Shown in pieces: positions 36,926 through 44,632 of a DNA stretch of 64,000 bases (its first letter is position 1; the number at the start of each line of letters is the position of its first letter). Made by a program: the position numbers and the translations under genes. Under the pieces are notes generated by a model that ran no database searches, was not told the origin of the DNA, and saw only the letters and a program-made list of their open reading frames with translations. Source of the stretch: Amycolatopsis echigonensis (GTDB lineage: Bacteria > Actinomycetota > Actinomycetes > Mycobacteriales > Pseudonocardiaceae); contig NZ_JACJHR010000004.1 in assembly GCF_014174495.1 (NCBI RefSeq), forward strand, positions 124,001-188,000. Reading direction: 5' to 3'.

Positions 36926-38074
36926 ATGAAACGCAGTCTCTACAACGAGGACCACGAGGCCTTCCGCGAGTCGATCCGGGGGTTCCTCGCCAAGCACGCC
37001 GCACCGCACCTCGACGCGTGGATCGCCGAGCGGGCGGTGCCGCGCGGCTTCTGGCGGGCCTGCGGAGAACAAGGCCTGCTCGGCCTGGAGATCCCCGAGG
37101 CGCACGGCGGGATGGCGGCGGGGGACTACCGGTTCAACGCGGTGCTGTTCGAAGAACTCGCCCGGATCAGCATGGCCCTCGGGTCGATGGTCGGCATCCA
37201 CGCCGACGTCGTGACGCCCTACCTGGTGCGCTTGACCACCGAGGAGCAGCGACGGCGCTGGCTGCCCGGCGTCGCGAGCGGCGACCTGCTCGCGGCCATC
37301 GCCATGACCGAGCCCTCGACCGGTTCCGACCTCGCCGCGATCCGGACCCGAGCGGTCCCCGACGGCGACGACTGGGTGCTGAGCGGCGCGAAAACCTTCA
37401 TCACCAACGGATACTCGGCCGATCTGGTGGTCGTCGCGGCGAGCACGGACCCGGAACGGCGGGCCAAAGGCATCACGCTGTTCGTCGTGGAGGCAGGCAT
37501 GGCGGGCTTCTCGCGCGGACGGAAACTGGACAAGGCAGGGCAGCCGGAAGCCGACACCGCGGAACTGGCCTTCGACGAGGTGCGGGTTCCGGGCGCGAAC
37601 GTGCTTGGCACGGTCGGCCAAGGGTTCTTCCACCTCATGGACTTCCTGCCGCAGGAGCGGCTCGGCTGCGCGGTCACGAACCTCGCGCACGCTGCGGCGG
37701 TGCTGGAGGAGGAGACGATTCCGTACTGCCGGGAGCGCATGGCGTTCGGTCGGGCGATCGGCTCGTTCCAGCACAACAAATTCCTGCTCGCGGACTTGGC
37801 GACCCGGGTGGAGGTGACCCGCGCCTACCTGGACGAATGTGTTCGCGCGCACTGCGCCGGTGAACTCACGCCGACCGAAGCGGCCAAGGCGAAATGGTGG
37901 AGTTCTCAGGTGCAGAACGACATTCTCGACCACTGCGTGCAGCTGCACGGCGGATACGGCTACATGGACGAGTACCGGGTTTCCCGCGCCTGGCGCGACG
38001 CCCGGGTCACGAAGATCTGGGCGGGCAGCAACGAAATCATGAAGGAACTCGTGGGGCGCGAACTGGGGTTCTGA
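36926..38074 (+). CDS. Acyl-CoA dehydrogenase
   Basis: The 382-residue FAD enzyme has IAMTEPSTGSDLAAIRTRA and WVLSGAKTFITNGYSADLVVVAA in the middle domain, then RMAFGRAIGSFQHNKFLLADLATRVEV and QLHGGYGYMDEYRVSRAWRDARVTKIWAGSNEIMKE at the C-terminus. It removes two hydrogens from an acyl-CoA to give the 2-enoyl-CoA, passing electrons to ETF. The catalytic Glu is in the usual late position (GSNEIMKE-type sequence). ATG 36926 follows the CoA ligase stop by 17 bases with GAAAGG upstream. It is a natural second step after that ligase. Confidence 0.9.
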   Translation: MKRSLYNEDHEAFRESIRGFLAKHAAPHLDAWIAERAVPRGFWRACGEQGLLGLEIPEAHGGMAAGDYRFNAVLFEELARISMALGSMVGIHADVVTPYLVRLTTEEQRRRWLPGVASGDLLAAIAMTEPSTGSDLAAIRTRAVPDGDDWVLSGAKTFITNGYSADLVVVAASTDPERRAKGITLFVVEAGMAGFSRGRKLDKAGQPEADTAELAFDEVRVPGANVLGTVGQGFFHLMDFLPQERLGCAVTNLAHAAAVLEEETIPYCRERMAFGRAIGSFQHNKFLLADLATRVEVTRAYLDECVRAHCAGELTPTEAAKAKWWSSQVQNDILDHCVQLHGGYGYMDEYRVSRAWRDARVTKIWAGSNEIMKELVGRELGF

Positions 38075-38113
38075 GTCCGGTTGCGGCGGACGGGCCCGCC
38101 ATGCCGGGCACAA

Positions 38114-39010
38114 TCAGTCCACAGTGGGCAGAAGGTCTTCGGCTGTGCGCAAGACTGTCCGCAATGCCGGCGAGCGGTCGTCGCTGCGCCAGATCAGGTA
38201 GACGATCAGCGGCGGAGCCGGTTCGGCGAGTTCGCGGACGCGGACTCCGTCGAGGGGCAGGTGGGTGAGCGCGCCGGCCATGGTGAAGTGCAGGCCGACG
38301 CCGGCGGAGACGAGGGTGATGCTCGTCCACGTGTCGGGGGAGGTCTGCACGAACCGGACGGCGAATCCGGCGGCCTGGCAGCGTTCGACGAGGATGTCGC
38401 GGATCGCGGAGCCGAACGACTCGGGGAAGGCGATGAAGGGTTCGCCCCGGAAGTCGGCGAAGCGGATCCGTTCCGCGTCGGCGAGCGGGTGGCCCGCCGG
38501 GATCGCGACGACGCACCGGTCGCGGGAAACGGCGCGGCTCGACACGCCTGCGGGCGGGCGGGGGAATCGGGCCAGCGCGAGATCGGTCTGGTTGTGCAGC
38601 AGGTCGGAGACGGCCACTTCGCCGTAGCGGCCCGGCTGGAGCTCAAGGTCGATTCCCGGGTGCTGTTCCCGGACGGTGCGGGCGAGTTCGCCGACGGCCT
38701 GCTGTGCGGACGGACCGGCGAACACCATCCGGACGCGGCCGATCTGGCCCCGGTCCGCGGCCACGACCGATGCGCGGGCCTCCGCCTCCAGTTCCAGCAT
38801 CGCGCGTGCCCGCTCCACCAGGGCGGCACCGGCCGGGGTGATCTCCACGCGGCGAGTGGATCGTTCGAACAGCCGGACCCCGAGGTCGGCCTCGAGCGCC
38901 CGGACGATCCGGGTCAGGTGCGGCTGCGCGAGGTGGAGGCTCTGCGCGGCGCGGCCGAAGTGCAGGTGCTCCGCGACCGCCGTGAACGCCCGCAGCTGCT
39001 GCAGGTCCAT
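38114..39010 (-). CDS. LysR-family transcriptional regulator
   Basis: The 298-residue LysR protein starts MDLQQLRAFTAVAEHLHFGRAAQSLHLAQPHLTRIVRALEADLGVRLFERS (HTH, residues 1-60). A linker helix and two periplasmic-binding-protein-like effector lobes follow (about 90-295; VAIPAGHPLADAERIRFADF, AGVGLHFTMAG). ATG 39010 has GGGAGG directly before it; ATG 39022 is an alternative. It is convergent with the acyl-CoA dehydrogenase gene and divergent from the MFS transporter gene across 207 bases. It most likely controls that transporter operon in response to an aromatic or alicyclic acid or its CoA ester. Confidence 0.85.
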   Translation of the reverse strand: MDLQQLRAFTAVAEHLHFGRAAQSLHLAQPHLTRIVRALEADLGVRLFERSTRRVEITPAGAALVERARAMLELEAEARASVVAADRGQIGRVRMVFAGPSAQQAVGELARTVREQHPGIDLELQPGRYGEVAVSDLLHNQTDLALARFPRPPAGVSSRAVSRDRCVVAIPAGHPLADAERIRFADFRGEPFIAFPESFGSAIRDILVERCQAAGFAVRFVQTSPDTWTSITLVSAGVGLHFTMAGALTHLPLDGVRVRELAEPAPPLIVYLIWRSDDRSPALRTVLRTAEDLLPTVD

Positions 39011-39217
39011 CGCGCCTCCCATTGATGCCGATCCGGCAACAGTAACACCGATTTGCGTATTGGACTTGCATCACTCGGAGCCGCATCATCGAAGCAGGGC
39101 ACAGTTCGCCGGGACCCGGCGCGACAGCCGAGAAAGTGCATCAGACGCGACCTGGACGACTTCTCTTTCCCTTGCTCACGGCGGCGATAAGCTGCCATCA
39201 ATTGCGAAGGCTCAACG

Positions 39218-40510
39218 ATGAGCGCAAACCCCGCAAGAATTTCCTCGTCTCCCTATCGCTGGTTTATTCTGTTCGCCTGCTGGTTTTCCTTCACGCTGAC
39301 TTCCGTCGACCGTTCGACGTGGGGGCCGGCCTCGGTATTCGTCGGCGAAAGCCTCGCGGTTCCGCTTGCCGGGCTCGGTGTGTTCGCGACCGCCTACTAC
39401 GTCGGATACGTGGTTTCCAACGCGCTCGGCGGCATCGGCACCGACCGCTTCGGCGGCCGGGTCATGCTGACGATCGCGCTGCTGGGCGCCGGTGCGTTCA
39501 TGACCGTGTTCGGCTCCACGGCCTCGGCCGGCGTGGGCATAGCGGTCCAGGCCGTCATCGGGTTGTTCGCGGGCGCCGAGTACTCCGCCGGGATCAGGCT
39601 GATCACGAGCTGGTTCCCGCCCGAGCGCCTCGGCTTGCCGATGGGCGTGTACACGACGGCAACGTCGCTCGGGACGGCGGTCGCCAACACAGTCGTGCCG
39701 GCGTTGATCGCCTGGCACGGCTGGCAGACCTCCTATCACTTCTTCGGGGCCGTGTCGATGGTCACCGCGGTCGTGCTGTTCTTCCTGCTGCGCAAGGGAA
39801 AGGAAGCTCGCGCTGCCGCCGGCCGGACGGGGCCGGGGGTCGGGCGCAGCGCGCTGAGGCTGTTCGGCAACCGCAACTTCCTGCTGGTCTGCGTGATCGG
39901 GTTCGCCGGACTCTGGGGCCTGTACGGGTTCGTCACGTGGGCGAACGCCCTCATGATCCGGGGCTACCACGTAAGCCCGGAGCTCGCGGGCGCGGTCGTC
40001 GCGATCTTCGCGATCACGGCGGTGGTGGTCAAACCCGTGATCGGGTTCGTCGCGGACAAGGTGTTCCGCGGCGCGCGCAAGGTTCCGGTGATCGTTTTGC
40101 TGGGCGCGTTCGCGGCGGCGCTGACGGTGTTCGCGAACCTGGGCAGCGCGACGGGGTTCTTGTGGTTCGCTCCGGTGCTCGGAGCGGTCGCCTACGGCTG
40201 GACACCGCTGCTCGTCGCGCTGCTTCCGGGACTCGTTCCCCGTGCGGTGATCGGGTTCGCGTCCGGCCTGGCCAACGCGGTCTGGCAACTCGGCGCGGTG
40301 CTGGTCCCGGTCGTGGTCGGGGCGGTCTTCGCCGGCACGCGCTCGTTCGAGGCCGCGCTTTTCACGCTGGCGCTCGGTCCGCTGCTCGGGTTGCTGGCAA
40401 TGATCTTCATGAAACTTCCCCGGGCCGGGTCCCGGGCCTCGGAACTCGATCCGGCTGATGCCGGAAACACGAAGGAAAAGGGAGAACCATGGCAGTCCGC
40501 TACGCAGTGA
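39218..40510 (+). CDS. MFS transporter (ACS-type)
   Basis: The 430-residue protein has 12 predicted membrane helices. It contains RSTWGPASVFVGESL after the first helix, GGIGTDRFGGRVMLT (the family loop 2-3 signature), a central cytoplasmic loop near 195-215, and DKVFRGARKVPV as the equivalent loop 8-9. Members of this anion:cation symporter-like group import organic acids. ATG 39218 opens directly into PYRWFILFACWF. It is the first gene of an operon; the next gene's ATG (40489) overlaps its end by 22 bases. It is divergent from the LysR gene. The substrate is probably the acid degraded by this cluster, but this is not shown by sequence. Confidence 0.85.
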   Translation: MSANPARISSSPYRWFILFACWFSFTLTSVDRSTWGPASVFVGESLAVPLAGLGVFATAYYVGYVVSNALGGIGTDRFGGRVMLTIALLGAGAFMTVFGSTASAGVGIAVQAVIGLFAGAEYSAGIRLITSWFPPERLGLPMGVYTTATSLGTAVANTVVPALIAWHGWQTSYHFFGAVSMVTAVVLFFLLRKGKEARAAAGRTGPGVGRSALRLFGNRNFLLVCVIGFAGLWGLYGFVTWANALMIRGYHVSPELAGAVVAIFAITAVVVKPVIGFVADKVFRGARKVPVIVLLGAFAAALTVFANLGSATGFLWFAPVLGAVAYGWTPLLVALLPGLVPRAVIGFASGLANAVWQLGAVLVPVVVGAVFAGTRSFEAALFTLALGPLLGLLAMIFMKLPRAGSRASELDPADAGNTKEKGEPWQSATQ

Positions 40511-41289
40511 ACGGCGCCGTCGCCGAGATCACCATCGACCGGCCGGAATCGCTGAACGCGATCGATTCGAAGACCTACCGGGAACTCGACGACGCGTTGC
40601 TCGAAATGGAGAAGGACCGCGAGGTCCGCGTCGCCATCTTGACCGGCGAGGGCGACCGCGCGTTCTGCGCGGGCGCGGACCTGAAGGAAATGGACCGGCG
40701 GTCGGCTCCGCTGGAGGGCGAATGGCGGCCGTGGGTGCCCAACCGAGCCCAGCTCGGCCGGATGGGCACCTCCGACCTCGGGCTCGGCACCTCCAAGCCG
40801 GTCATCGCCGCGATCAACGGCTATGCCCTCGCGGGCGGTCTCGAGATCGCCTTGCACTGCGACATCAGGCTCGCCGCGGAGCACGCGGAGTTCGGATTCC
40901 CCGAGGTGAAGTGGAATCTGCTCCCCGGTTACGAGGCGTACCGCCTGCCCCGGGTCATCGGCTTGTCGCACGCCATGGAGCTTCTGCTGACCGGCCGGTT
41001 CTTCGACGCGCGGGAGGCGCTGCGGCTGGGTCTCGTGAGCCGGGTCGTCCCCGGGGAGGAACTGCTCGCCGCGGCACGGTCCGTCGCGGCGGAGATCTGC
41101 CGGAACGGGGACCTCGCGGTGCGGATGACCAAAGAGATGGTCCAGCGCGGCCTCGATTCTTCCCAGGACGACCATTTCCGATACCTGCAGCTGCACTACG
41201 ACATCCTCGACAGCACCGCGGAGCAGCGGGAAGGGATCCGGGCGTTCACCGAACGGCGGACGCCGGGCTACGCGCGGGTGACCGAGTGA
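40489..41289 (+). CDS. Enoyl-CoA hydratase
   Basis: This 266-residue crotonase has AFCAGADLKEMD (oxyanion hole), NGYALAGGLEIALHCDIRLA and the second acidic residue in GFPEVKWNLLPGYEAYRLPR. Both glutamates expected for hydration of a 2-enoyl-CoA are present (GGLE and FPEV). The catalytic loop is unusual: NLLPGYEAYRLPR in place of GxxPGxGGTQRLPR. The gene overlaps the MFS gene by 22 bases and the CoA-transferase gene by four (GTGA), so the operon is tightly coupled. The substrate is not assigned. Confidence 0.85.
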   Translation: MAVRYAVNGAVAEITIDRPESLNAIDSKTYRELDDALLEMEKDREVRVAILTGEGDRAFCAGADLKEMDRRSAPLEGEWRPWVPNRAQLGRMGTSDLGLGTSKPVIAAINGYALAGGLEIALHCDIRLAAEHAEFGFPEVKWNLLPGYEAYRLPRVIGLSHAMELLLTGRFFDAREALRLGLVSRVVPGEELLAAARSVAAEICRNGDLAVRMTKEMVQRGLDSSQDDHFRYLQLHYDILDSTAEQREGIRAFTERRTPGYARVTE

Positions 41290-42485
41290 GGCCGGCCCGC
41301 CCGGCGCGGGACGCAGGCCCGCTCGCCGGGATCCGGGTGCTCGACCTGACCCGCGTGCTGTCCGGGCCGTACGCGACGATGGCGCTGGGAGACCTCGGTG
41401 CGGACGTCGTCAAGGTGGAAAAACCGGGCAGCGGCGACGACGCTCGCGAGATCACCCCCAAGGTGAACGGTCTGAGCCACTACTTCGCGAGCCTCAACCG
41501 GAACAAGCGCAGCGTCGAACTCGACCTGTCGTCGGCGGAAGGCCGGGAGCTGTTCTTCGCGCTCTGCGCGGAAGCCGACGTGGTGGTCCAGAATTTCCGG
41601 CACGGGCAGGCCGCGGCGTGGGGGATCGGCTACGAGGACGTCCGCGGCCGCAACCCGCGAGCGGTCTACTGCTCGATCTCCGGGTTCGGGGAAACCGGCG
41701 AACTCGCCGGAAAGCCGTCCTTCGACGTCGTCGGGCAGGCCATGAGCGGGGCGATGAGCCTGAACGGCGAGCCGGACGGACCGCCGCTGAAGTTCGGGAT
41801 TCCCCTCGGCGACCTCGCCGTCGGCTCGGACGCTGTCCGCGGGATCCTGGCCGCGCTGGTTCGCCGGTCCGTCACCGGCGAGGGCGCGCACGTCGAGGTG
41901 AACCTCTTCGCTTCCCTGCTGGCCCTGACGACCTACCACGCGTCGAACTACCTCTGCACCGGGCGTGTCCCGATGCGGCTCGGCAACAGCCACCACGCGG
42001 CCCCATTCGGCGTTTTCGCCGTCGAGGACGGACATGTGGCGATCGCCGCGTGGAACGACAAGTTCTGGCGCAAGCTCTGCACGGCGTTGGACTTGCCCGG
42101 CCTAGCCGACGACGACCGGTTCAAGCGGTACTCCGATCGCCAGGTCCACCGCGCCGAATGCGACGCGGCCGTCGCCGAGGTCGCGGCCCGCCACACCCGG
42201 GCCGCGCTCATCCGGCGGCTCGAAGCGCACGACGTGCCGTGCGGGCCAGTGCTCGACGTCGCCGAGGCGGTCGAGCTGGCCCGGAGCATTTCGCCGGGGC
42301 TGATCGCCGGCGTGGACTCGCCGCACGCCGGGCATCTGGAGATGGTGGGCAGCCCCGTCGTGTTTGACGGCCGGGCCGCCGCGGTCGCGGTGCCGCCTCC
42401 TGCCCTCGGGCAGCACAACGAAGAAATCCTCGGCCGGGTCGCCGCGTCGGCGCCCCGGGCGAATGCCGAAGGGAAAATCGCATGA
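41286..42485 (+). CDS. CaiB/BaiF family (family III) CoA transferase
   Basis: The protein has 399 residues. The N-terminus is LAGIRVLDLTRVLSGPYATMALGDLGADVVKVEKPGSGDDAR. The catalytic Asp lies in the usual place (AGKPSFDVVGQAMSG), and GEGAHVEVNLFASLLAL and NSHHAAPFGVFAVEDG also match family III CoA transferases. These move CoA between carboxylates, sparing ATP in catabolic pathways. GTG 41286 overlaps the previous stop, and the next gene overlaps this one by four bases. It would activate the imported acid using CoA from a later intermediate. Confidence 0.9.
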   Translation: MRPARPARDAGPLAGIRVLDLTRVLSGPYATMALGDLGADVVKVEKPGSGDDAREITPKVNGLSHYFASLNRNKRSVELDLSSAEGRELFFALCAEADVVVQNFRHGQAAAWGIGYEDVRGRNPRAVYCSISGFGETGELAGKPSFDVVGQAMSGAMSLNGEPDGPPLKFGIPLGDLAVGSDAVRGILAALVRRSVTGEGAHVEVNLFASLLALTTYHASNYLCTGRVPMRLGNSHHAAPFGVFAVEDGHVAIAAWNDKFWRKLCTALDLPGLADDDRFKRYSDRQVHRAECDAAVAEVAARHTRAALIRRLEAHDVPCGPVLDVAEAVELARSISPGLIAGVDSPHAGHLEMVGSPVVFDGRAAAVAVPPPALGQHNEEILGRVAASAPRANAEGKIA

Positions 42486-43564
42486 TCGTGGCACAGCCGA
42501 AAGACGACTCCGAACGCGCGCTCATGCGGGACAGCGACTTCGCGAGCGCGTTCTGGTCGCGGCTCTGGATCGGAGTGCAGCTCACCATTCTGCGGGAGCG
42601 CGGCGAGGGAGATCTGGTCGAAGCGACCTTCCAGCGGCTCCGCCGGCACCAGCGCAGCCACTTCCTCCCCGGCCTGGACAAGCTCGGCATCGACCGGACG
42701 CTGCCGGCCGCGGTTGTCGCGGCGCGCTACCACTACCTGTCCAACATGCTGGGCGGGATGGCGATGGAGTACGTCGAGGAGAGCCCGCGAAAGGTGTGGA
42801 TCCGGTACCTGCCGCCCGCCTATACCTGGCCGGGAAACGCTTTGTTCGCCGTGCCGCCCTCGGTGCAGCGGACGATGTTCAAAGCCTGGCACCCGTTCAA
42901 CGGGGAATCGCTCGGGAATCCGCGCCTCGGATTCGTCGTCACGAAGCTTTATCAGGAGGGCGGCCCGTGCGACGAGGGCTACTTCCAGGAGTACGACCAC
43001 GATCTGGCTCCGGAGGAACGCATCCAGTTCCGTCCGGTGCTGTCCTCGCCGGAATTCGATCCCGGCAAGGCACCGGCCCTCGATCCGTCCCGGTGGCCGC
43101 TGCCGCGGATCGCCAAGGCCAAACGCAAGTGGTCGCGCGAGATGTTCGAGGACGTCATCCGGTGCACGCTCGAGATGTACAACGTCGACCGCACGGCCGC
43201 GCTGCTCGCGCACACCTGCCGGCTGTTCGCGATCCAGTACTTCGGCGAAATTCGGGATCACGTCGGAGTAACCGGCGCAGAGGCGGCCGATTTCGCGAAG
43301 ATCTTTGCCCGGCTCGGGGAACTCACAGGGGAGAAGATCTCCGTTAGCAAGGAGAGCCCCGGCCTGGTACGGGTCCAGCGGACGACGGGTCTCTTCGGCG
43401 CCGCAGTCCCGGCTGCGGTGTACGAAGCGCTTTTCGAATTCGTCAAGACATCCGCGCGGATTCATAACGCGCGGATGACGGTCGGACTCGCGTCGGTGAT
43501 GTGCACTGGCGGCGAGCATCGCGAGGAATGGCTGATCGAGGACGCGCCCGGCGAGGAGCGTTAG
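42482..43564 (+). CDS. Uncharacterised protein of the CoA-transferase operon
   Basis: I do not recognise this 360-residue protein. It starts MIVAQPKDDSERALMRDSDFASAFWSRLWIGVQ and has no membrane segment or signal. The first half is helical (LPAAVVAARYHYLSNMLGGMAMEYVEESPRKVWIRYLPP), with many aromatic residues (FVVTKLYQEGGPCDEGYFQEYD). The last third (LGELTGEKISVSKESPGLVRVQRT, VYEALFEFVKTSARIHNARM) could form an alpha/beta domain. Its four-base overlap with the CoA-transferase gene (ATGA) says it serves the same pathway, perhaps as a CoA-ester or ring-opening enzyme. No catalytic motif is visible. Two adjacent hairpins terminate the operon. Confidence 0.7.
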   Translation: MIVAQPKDDSERALMRDSDFASAFWSRLWIGVQLTILRERGEGDLVEATFQRLRRHQRSHFLPGLDKLGIDRTLPAAVVAARYHYLSNMLGGMAMEYVEESPRKVWIRYLPPAYTWPGNALFAVPPSVQRTMFKAWHPFNGESLGNPRLGFVVTKLYQEGGPCDEGYFQEYDHDLAPEERIQFRPVLSSPEFDPGKAPALDPSRWPLPRIAKAKRKWSREMFEDVIRCTLEMYNVDRTAALLAHTCRLFAIQYFGEIRDHVGVTGAEAADFAKIFARLGELTGEKISVSKESPGLVRVQRTTGLFGAAVPAAVYEALFEFVKTSARIHNARMTVGLASVMCTGGEHREEWLIEDAPGEER

Positions 43565-43578
43565 CAGGTCGGGTGGTG

Positions 43579-43653
43579 AGTCCGCCGCGGGAACCTCTCG
43601 GCTCGCGCGGCGGACTGCCGACAAGTGTCCACTGTGGTGAGCGGACTTGTCGG
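43579..43653. terminator. Tandem hairpins between convergent genes
   Basis: A first perfect 11-bp stem (43579-43589 with 43606-43616, AGTCCGCCGCG) is followed directly by a second 9-bp stem (43618-43626 with 43645-43653, CCGACAAGT). They lie between the stop at 43564 and the convergent crotonase stop at 43666, as expected for a bidirectional terminator. Confidence 0.65.
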
Positions 43654-43665
43654 AATCCCGGGCTG

Positions 43666-44463
43666 CTACTGGGAGAAGCTCGGAGTGCGCTTTTCGAGGA
43701 AGGCGTTCACGCCTTCGATTCCTTCCGCGGTAGCGACGATCTTGGTGATCGTGGCGGCTTCGTCGTCGAGCTGGGTCGCCAGATCCCGCTGCGCTGCCGC
43801 GGCGACAAGGCGTTTGGTTTCCGCGTAGGCCCGCGCGGGGCCGGCGAGCAGCCCCGCGACCACCTCGTCGGTGACGCGGTCCAGTTCGGCTGCCGGGACG
43901 GCGCGGCTGACCAGACCGTGTTGTGCGGCCTCGGCCCCGGTCAAAGCTCGGTTCGTCAGTGCGAGGTCCAGCGCACGCGCCGGTCCCAAGCGCCGCGCCA
44001 GCAGCCAGGTCGAACCGCAATCGGGGCTGAGCCCCGCCGCGGTGTAGGCGACCTGCAGCTTGGCTTCGGCGGCCATCAGCACGATGTCCGCCGCCAGCGC
44101 GACCCCGATCCCGCCGCCGGCCACGGTGGCGTGGATGGCGCTGACCACGGGAACGGGTGTGTTCGCGAGCGTGAGAATCGCCTGGTGGAGGTCCTGCGCG
44201 AGAGCGCCCACCTCCTGTCCGCGGTCAGCGGCGGCCGCGAATTCGCGGAGGTCTCCTCCTCCGGAGAAGGTGCGGCCCTTGGCGCGCAGGAGGACCACCC
44301 TGACCGTCCCGTCGTGTGCGCCGGCGGCGACCCGGTCCGCGGCTTCCCGCAGTGCGCGGCCGGTCGCCATGTCCAAGGCGTTGGCCGGTGGCCGGTTCAG
44401 GGTGATCCGGGCGAGCCCGTCCGCGAGGTCCCATTCGACGCGGTCTTCCAGCACTTCAGGCAT
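43666..44463 (-). CDS. Enoyl-CoA hydratase/isomerase family protein
   Basis: The 265-residue crotonase-fold protein has TFSGGGDLREFAAA, HATVAGGGIGVALAADIVLM and TAAGLSPDCGSTWLLARRLG. The first catalytic glutamate is absent (GGGIG), and the second site is Asp (SPDCG), the pattern of PaaG-like isomerases rather than hydratases. ATG 44463 is divergent from the AliA-like ligase gene across 169 bases that contain a palindrome (44498-44513). It is convergent with the preceding operon, so it belongs functionally with the third catabolic block. A role in shifting or opening a cyclic enoyl-CoA is plausible but unproven. Confidence 0.8.
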   Translation of the reverse strand: MPEVLEDRVEWDLADGLARITLNRPPANALDMATGRALREAADRVAAGAHDGTVRVVLLRAKGRTFSGGGDLREFAAAADRGQEVGALAQDLHQAILTLANTPVPVVSAIHATVAGGGIGVALAADIVLMAAEAKLQVAYTAAGLSPDCGSTWLLARRLGPARALDLALTNRALTGAEAAQHGLVSRAVPAAELDRVTDEVVAGLLAGPARAYAETKRLVAAAAQRDLATQLDDEAATITKIVATAEGIEGVNAFLEKRTPSFSQ

Positions 44464-44497
44464 AATTTCCGGCCCTCTCCAAGATCGAGTTGCGTAC

Positions 44498-44513
44498 TAC
44501 CGTTTGGACGGTA
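44498..44513. promoter_or_regulatory. Palindromic operator TACCGT-TTGG-ACGGTA
   Basis: TACCGTTTGGACGGTA is a perfect inverted repeat with 6-bp arms, lying 35 bases before the minus-strand crotonase ATG and 120 bases before the AliA-like ATG. Its size and symmetry suit a TetR-type regulator. The TetR gene at 54683 is a candidate, but the link is inference. Confidence 0.55.
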
Positions 44514-44632
44514 TGCCGACCGATACTACTAAAACCCGACCGATGAGTTGATTATCAGTCTCGTAGTTCGTACTGTTGTCCCATCAGTCCAGAAGAGCCG
44601 TCGAGGCTCGTCGAGGCACACAGGAGGCGCTC

